Positions 1 to 4,670 of a stretch of 7,435 bases of DNA are shown here, one piece after another. Source of the stretch: an uncultured Bacteroidota bacterium (GTDB taxonomy: Bacteria > Bacteroidota > Bacteroidia > UKL13-3); the NCBI GenBank assembly GCA_903888395.1, contig CAISTO010000340.1, positions 1-7,435 on the forward strand, read 5' to 3'. The number at the start of each line of letters is the position of its first letter. Within the stretch, counting starts at the first letter, position 1. A program made the translations under genes and the position numbers. Under the pieces are notes generated by a model. The model did not search any database. It was given only the letters and a program-made list of their open reading frames with translations, and was not told where the DNA came from.

Positions 1-123
1 GGTCCTTCAAAATTCCAAATACAGATTTTTTCATAATGAATTATTCCGATTTTTTTACTTCGAGGTGGTTCAACTATTTTCAGTCGGTCAGCTTTTACTC
101 AAGAAGGAAATTTAGGGGTTCCA
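1..123 (+). other. Broken-frame upstream part of the minor tail protein L gene
   Basis: No frame is open across this stretch. The frame of the gene starting at 124 is open back to position 40 and reads RGGSTIFSR...GVPMADENN across the ATG, with stops TAA-TGA at 34-39. 'GxPxADENxK' resembles the segment of L-family proteins that lies inside the gene (lambda L has GPAVADEYD), so coding sequence probably continues upstream of 124. Another frame (codons starting at 3, 6, 9...) is open from the left edge to 131 and begins SFKIPNTDFFIMNYSDFF, which also looks like protein. The two would join if one T were removed from the T7 tract at 50-56. This may be a sequencing or assembly indel, a real mutation, or a programmed shift. 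I see no promoter or RNA gene here. Confidence 0.35.
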
Positions 124-522
124 ATGGCAGATGAAAATAATAAATTATTTTTAAAATATCCAGATAATATCTATTCTGATTTTGAATCTTATGGTTTAAT
201 TGATTTGAATTATAAAGGCGATTATAATAGTAATACAATTTATTCACAAGGAGATTTTGTAAAAATAGATGAAGAAATAGATTTTGATTTTAATGAGACA
301 GTGATTCAAAAAAATTCTATTTTACCTTCTCGTTTTTTTGTTTGTTTAAGCAAGGAGGGGGTAACAGCTAAACACCCTGTGGATCATACGAATATATGGA
401 AAGAAGATAAATGTTCTAGAAATTTAAATGGTTGTTCTTTAAGGTTTAACAATACTGAAAATATTCCTTTTGGTTCGTTTCCTGCGACTTTAAGTTATGA
501 TTATAAATTACCAGGATCTTAA
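124..522 (+). CDS. Minor tail protein L, C-terminal part (tail tip)
   Basis: 132 residues, about half the length of lambda L (roughly 230). The end of the protein identifies it: residues 95-120 read EDKCSRNLNGCSLRF...PFGSFP, matching the L-family C-terminus (lambda DKCSKCLSGCKFR). In lambda L that region coordinates an iron-sulfur cluster through four Cys. Here only C74, C97 and C104 are present, and the upstream Cys pair around the YRG motif is not visible. Residues about 37-93 (Y40-SQGDFV, FFVC, G79, P85, W92) look like a small beta module resembling a carbohydrate-binding insert; this is inference. ATG 124 is the only ordinary start in the open frame, with AGGGG at 114-118 as a possible weak ribosome site. 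The protein-like frame continuing upstream to 40 suggests instead that this is the 3' part of a longer, disrupted gene. It overlaps the next gene by 26 nt, as expected for an L-K-I-J tail operon. Confidence 0.72.
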   Translation: MADENNKLFLKYPDNIYSDFESYGLIDLNYKGDYNSNTIYSQGDFVKIDEEIDFDFNETVIQKNSILPSRFFVCLSKEGVTAKHPVDHTNIWKEDKCSRNLNGCSLRFNNTENIPFGSFPATLSYDYKLPGS

Positions 523-835
523 TAAAAGCCTCTTAGAAGAATTAAGAAAAGAAAGTTTATCTTCAGATGATGAAATCTGCGGTTTTTTAGTAAAAAAAAA
601 TAACAATTATTATTTTAAAAAAATGATAAATATCCATCCAAATCCTAAAAGTTTTTTTCTTATATCTCCAAAAGAAAGCGACTATTCTGATGGATGTATA
701 GTTTTTCATAGTCATCCAGAACATGTAAAAGAAAAAGGATTTTCTGAATGGGATTTAGAAAATCAAAAATATTTTTATTTGCCTATGCTTTTATATAGTG
801 TAAATAATGATGAGTTTTATTACAAAAATATATGA
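497..835 (+). CDS. Tail assembly protein K-like JAMM/JAB metallopeptidase, single-domain
   Basis: 112 residues. The JAMM (MPN+) zinc-peptidase signature is visible: catalytic-type Glu in E26-ICGF, then H71-S-H73-P and, after a slightly long loop, S83-E-W-D86. The usual spacing from HSHP to S is about six residues; here it is eight. N45-IHPNP...FLISP matches the strand that follows the catalytic Glu in phage K proteins, and the C-terminus (LPMLLYSVNNDEFYY) matches the final strand of the domain. Lambda K is about 200 residues and carries an NlpC/P60 cell-wall hydrolase domain after the JAB domain; this protein stops where that would begin. In lambda, K acts in tail-tip assembly with I, L and J. 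The gene starts inside the preceding gene without a visible Shine-Dalgarno site and shares an ATGA junction with the next, which suggests coupled translation. TGA is the stop codon. Confidence 0.85.
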   Translation: MIINYQDLNKSLLEELRKESLSSDDEICGFLVKKNNNYYFKKMINIHPNPKSFFLISPKESDYSDGCIVFHSHPEHVKEKGFSEWDLENQKYFYLPMLLYSVNNDEFYYKNI

Positions 836-1410
836 TAAACATAATTTTAGAAGGCGTGTTGGGAAAAACTCTAGGAAATTCATGGAGTTTAAATGTTAAT
901 TCTGTTTTAGAAGTTTTTGAAGCTATAGAAGCCAACACGAATAGAATAACAAAATTTTATAAAGATTTAGAAAAGACAATGACACATTTTGTTGTTTATA
1001 TAGATGATAAAATGATGCCTCATCATTTATTAAATAGTAAAATTTTAAATTCTGGATCTACAGTAAAAATACTTCCTATTGTGCAGGGGTCTGAACCAAC
1101 TACTATGATAATAATTGGATTAACTTTAATAGCTTTATCGATGGTTTTGGCAGTTGTATTAAGCCCAAAACAACCTAAAGATATAAAAACTAACTCAACA
1201 ATCATTGGTGGAATAAGAAATGTTTTAAATAGAAACATAGCTGTACCTATTGGTTATGGAAGATTAAGAATAGGAAGTGCGGTTATTTCTAATGATATCG
1301 GAATTTCTGATTCCTCCGGAAAAGTTTACTCTCCTCCTCGCGCAAATGGAGTTTCTTTTTCTGGTTTTGGTGGAGGCGGTAACGTTCAAGTATATAAAAA
1401 ATCAAATTAA
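832..1410 (+). CDS. Tail assembly protein I-like (beta-grasp plus membrane segment)
   Basis: 192 residues. Residues 1-83 have the pattern of the ubiquitin-like beta-grasp domain of lambda-type tail assembly protein I: strand MINIILEGVLG, a helix over 24-50, strand THFVVYIDDK, and the closing G75-STVKILPIVQG, comparable with lambda I 'GAVVHIVPRMAG'. A hydrophobic segment at about 91-110 (TMIIIGLTLIALSMVLAVVL) could span a membrane or pack in the assembling tip. Residues 126-153 (GGIRNVLNRNIAVPIGYGRL then RIGSAVIS) match the region of these proteins that often reads 'N...G.pvPv.yGr.rvGs.vIs'. The tail is Gly-rich (FSGFGGGGN, 177-184). In lambda, I is needed for tail-tip assembly and is absent from the finished virion. 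The start ATG overlaps the TGA of the K-like gene (ATGA, 832-835); the next gene follows after 9 nt. Confidence 0.85.
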   Translation: MINIILEGVLGKTLGNSWSLNVNSVLEVFEAIEANTNRITKFYKDLEKTMTHFVVYIDDKMMPHHLLNSKILNSGSTVKILPIVQGSEPTTMIIIGLTLIALSMVLAVVLSPKQPKDIKTNSTIIGGIRNVLNRNIAVPIGYGRLRIGSAVISNDIGISDSSGKVYSPPRANGVSFSGFGGGGNVQVYKKSN

Positions 1411-1419
1411 TAAAATATT

Positions 1420-4400
1420 ATGTTTGTAATAAACACCATTCCTTCAGATCTAGCTATAGTCGATAAAGTCGGCAATATATTAGAAACGGATGAAAGACTA
1501 GTAACTACAGATTTAATTTGCGAAGGAACCGTTGAAGGCTTAGTTGATAAAGATGGCAATCTTTTAAAATATGTATCTGTAAATAATTCTTCTATTGATT
1601 CGAATTTGTGTTTGGGAAAAGGTGTTTATTATAACGATGTTCCTTTAATTGACAGTAAAGTAAATAAATTAAACTTTATAAATCTTGGTTTTAATATATC
1701 TTATGGAGAAGAGGTGAGTAGTCCTGCTGGTGAATTTCCTTCAACAATACATAGGTATAATCAAAAAATATATTTAAATGAGCTTGATTATACAAAAATA
1801 AATAATGACATTTTAAGAGCAAATCCATTAATATCTACTACACAGACTAGTGTTTTTTCTTTTCAGAACGTAGATGGCGTGTGCGCTCTCACATATGCTT
1901 CTCAAAAAGCTACGGTCAATAACACTTCGGATTTTGCTGCATTACTATTAGAATTAGATAGAGCTAAAAATAATTGCCAAGAGTTTAACCATAAAATACA
2001 AAATAAATATGCTGATTTAATTTCTGTTCACGTTAAAATAGATCAATTATTTAACACTGATTCAGGTGGAAGCACTCAAGCTGAATCGTTAGTTTATGTT
2101 ATAGAGTTTAGTGAAGACAATTCTGCCAATAGACATTTTACAATTTGTTCGGTGGTGGGGGTATCTAAATCTGGTTATGTTAATGAAGTGGTTTTTCAAT
2201 TAAAATTAAACAATCAAAAACAAAACTCTTATTATGTTAAAATTTATGCATTAAGCGCCAAAATACAACCAGGCAACGGTAAAGTCTTTAAAGAGTTTTC
2301 TGTTTCATCGATAATAGAGAAAGTTACAAATAGAGGTTCTTTTAATTATCCTTTTTCAGCTTTAGTAAAATCTTCAGTTAGTTCAAGACATTTTCAATCT
2401 GATCCTGCAAGAACATTTGACATGAAGATGTTAAAGATAAAAGTTCCGCAAAACTATGATCCAGAAGCTAGAGAATATGTTGATAATTGGAATGGGAATT
2501 ACGATGGTTTTCTAAGATGGACTGATAATCCTGCGTGGATATATTACGATTTATGTACTAATTCTAGATATGGAATTGGTAATGGTAAGATTTTTGAAAA
2601 AGATCTTAATAAGTGGGAGCTTTATAAAATATCTAAATATTGTGATGAATTAGTTAAGTCTAACGAACCCATAAGATGTCCTGAATTTTCTTTTTATAGA
2701 AAAAATGACGATGACAAAAATTGTATATTTGTTGCAAAAACAGATGCGATTTCGTTGTCAGATTTTATAAAAAAATTTCCACCAGTAAAAGTAGTCTCTA
2801 ATACGATTTCCAGTAGTTCAGGTGATAATGGTGGACTTTGCAACTCTATTATATTTTTATACGATATGCTCGATTCAAATAATAATAAATTAACCGTAGG
2901 GCTTAAAAAAATTATCTGGTCTATAGAAGATTTAGGAACATCATTTAAAATAAAATTAATAAATGATTTTGGCCCAAGAAGAGCTTTTGAAAATGAGCCT
3001 ACTGGAGATTTATTAAAATATTTTATTGCATATTGTGAGTTTGAAAAAACAGATGGAGTTTTAAAAACGAAAATAGCAAGATCTGTAAAAAATTCAGAAT
3101 CTGAAGCTAAAAGTAAAATATTAGATTGGTTTGCGTCGAACATAAATGAGCCAAAATACTCTAAGTATATAAATTCTGTAATAAATAAATCTTGTTTTAA
3201 TAATGATCTATCAGATGGATCTATTGTAAATGGAAAATGTTTGCCTAGAGTTAAAAATTTTAGAGATCCATTAGAAGCAAGATTTTCAGCAAACGTGTTG
3301 ATAGATAATGAAACAGATTGTTTAAAAGTTTTAAATGATTTAGCATCAATTTTTAGAGGTTTAACTTATTATAAAAACAACTTAATAACAGCAACGATTG
3401 ATGTTGATAAAAAGACTTCTTATATTTTTAATAATACTAATGTAAAAGATGGATTATTTACTTATTCAAGTGGTAGCTTAGAAGCTTTATATACTGTGGC
3501 GAAAATAATGTATAAAGATAAATTCAATAATTTTAATGAACAGGTTGAAATAGTTGAAGATACTAAAATGATGGGTGATTATGGAATCATAACAAAAGAA
3601 ATTTTAGGCTTTGGTATTTCTTCTAGAGGTCAAGCTAGAAGAATAGGAACGTGGATGTTAGCTACAAATAGATTTGAAAACCAAACAATAACTTTTTCAA
3701 CAGATTTGCAAGGTTTAAATTTAAAACCAAGTGATGTAATTCAAGTGCAAGATCAATATAAAAACGATTCTTTTTTACAAGGAAGAGTTACTTCTGTTGA
3801 TTATGCATCAAAATACATAACAGTTGACAGAAAATTAAATTTAAATTTAGCTGGATGCGTAATAAAATTTATTTTTGATAATATTCCTAAATCAATAGAA
3901 GATTTAAATGCTTTATCTTCAGTTTCTTTGTCGGATGTGGATTCTTTAAACGCATCTGATGTGGTAGAGTTAAAAATAGATAGAATAGAAAATAATACCA
4001 ATAAAATTTATTTTGACGAAACTTATAATTACAATTTAATAACAAGAATTTTACCATCAGTTCCTTTTGTAATTATAGATCAAACAACGAATTATAGCAA
4101 GAATTTATATAAGGTCGTAACTATTTCAGAAGTTGATAATAATGAATATTCATTTTTTTGTATAAAACATGATCCTTCAAAATACGAAGCTCTAGATCAA
4201 AATGCTTTTGAAAATCCAAATTCAAATAGCATAAACAATACTATTGTGTTTTCTTCTTATGATAATTTACAAGAAATAGATTTAACACTATGTGCAAATT
4301 ATTATACATTAAATCAAAAATTAACTTATAATACTATTAGTCAGTCTAAAATAGACTATTATTTAAATGATGCTTCTTCAATATCTGCTGATCCTAATTT

Positions 4401-4662
4401 CGCTACTTTAACTATTAATTTTACAACAATATACGCTTATTTAGAATTAAATTCTAAAATAACTGAAATTTTAAACGCTTCTGGAGGTATTGTTTGTAAA
4501 GTCACATTTAAAAATCAATCTATCAAGTTTTTATCTCCAGCTTCGTCTTATTCTAATAAAACTATTTTTCTTGGAAACTACTCATTTGGTGGGCAAATAT
4601 CAGCTTTATCTTCAATAAAATTTTATTTATACAACAAAAATTTCCAAATAATAGAAGTGTAA
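1420..4662 (+). CDS. Tip attachment protein J-like central tail protein
   Basis: 1080 residues, close to lambda J (1132). The N-terminus has the J signature TTDLICEGTVEGLVD (29-43; lambda LDLISEGEIEGLVD). Residues 338-411 align with lambda J by eye: LKIKVPQNYDPEAREY, WNGNYDG, NPAWIYYDL, SRYGIG, DLNKWELYKISKYCDE. Residues 688-776 align again: LEALYTVAKIMYKD, VEDTKMMGDYGIITKE, GFGISSRGQARRIGTWML, and FS...LQGLNLKPSDVIQV. YKVVTISEVDNNEYSFFCIKHDPSKYEA (897-924) matches the last conserved J block. Between these lies an insertion (about 412-615) where lambda J has only a short loop. After residue 930 about 150 residues are unlike lambda J and no fibronectin repeats are evident, so the distal part of J seems shortened, with the next gene taking over. 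J forms the tip and contacts the receptor in lambda. ATG 1420 follows the I-like stop by 9 nt; no Shine-Dalgarno site is seen. Confidence 0.92.
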   Translation: MFVINTIPSDLAIVDKVGNILETDERLVTTDLICEGTVEGLVDKDGNLLKYVSVNNSSIDSNLCLGKGVYYNDVPLIDSKVNKLNFINLGFNISYGEEVSSPAGEFPSTIHRYNQKIYLNELDYTKINNDILRANPLISTTQTSVFSFQNVDGVCALTYASQKATVNNTSDFAALLLELDRAKNNCQEFNHKIQNKYADLISVHVKIDQLFNTDSGGSTQAESLVYVIEFSEDNSANRHFTICSVVGVSKSGYVNEVVFQLKLNNQKQNSYYVKIYALSAKIQPGNGKVFKEFSVSSIIEKVTNRGSFNYPFSALVKSSVSSRHFQSDPARTFDMKMLKIKVPQNYDPEAREYVDNWNGNYDGFLRWTDNPAWIYYDLCTNSRYGIGNGKIFEKDLNKWELYKISKYCDELVKSNEPIRCPEFSFYRKNDDDKNCIFVAKTDAISLSDFIKKFPPVKVVSNTISSSSGDNGGLCNSIIFLYDMLDSNNNKLTVGLKKIIWSIEDLGTSFKIKLINDFGPRRAFENEPTGDLLKYFIAYCEFEKTDGVLKTKIARSVKNSESEAKSKILDWFASNINEPKYSKYINSVINKSCFNNDLSDGSIVNGKCLPRVKNFRDPLEARFSANVLIDNETDCLKVLNDLASIFRGLTYYKNNLITATIDVDKKTSYIFNNTNVKDGLFTYSSGSLEALYTVAKIMYKDKFNNFNEQVEIVEDTKMMGDYGIITKEILGFGISSRGQARRIGTWMLATNRFENQTITFSTDLQGLNLKPSDVIQVQDQYKNDSFLQGRVTSVDYASKYITVDRKLNLNLAGCVIKFIFDNIPKSIEDLNALSSVSLSDVDSLNASDVVELKIDRIENNTNKIYFDETYNYNLITRILPSVPFVIIDQTTNYSKNLYKVVTISEVDNNEYSFFCIKHDPSKYEALDQNAFENPNSNSINNTIVFSSYDNLQEIDLTLCANYYTLNQKLTYNTISQSKIDYYLNDASSISADPNFATLTINFTTIYAYLELNSKITEILNASGGIVCKVTFKNQSIKFLSPASSYSNKTIFLGNYSFGGQISALSSIKFYLYNKNFQIIEV

Positions 4663-4670
4663 TATAATAT

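Noticed and set aside
36..134. Small gene starting at ATG 36
   Set aside because: The 32-residue product is Arg/Phe/Ser-rich without family resemblance, and its frame is better explained as part of the broken L gene.
2694..3143. Minus-strand open frame of 149 codons
   Set aside because: It lies wholly inside the J-like gene, shows no family resemblance, and is expected by chance in AT-rich DNA opposite a coding strand. The same applies to minus frames at 1023-1238 and 3801-4001.
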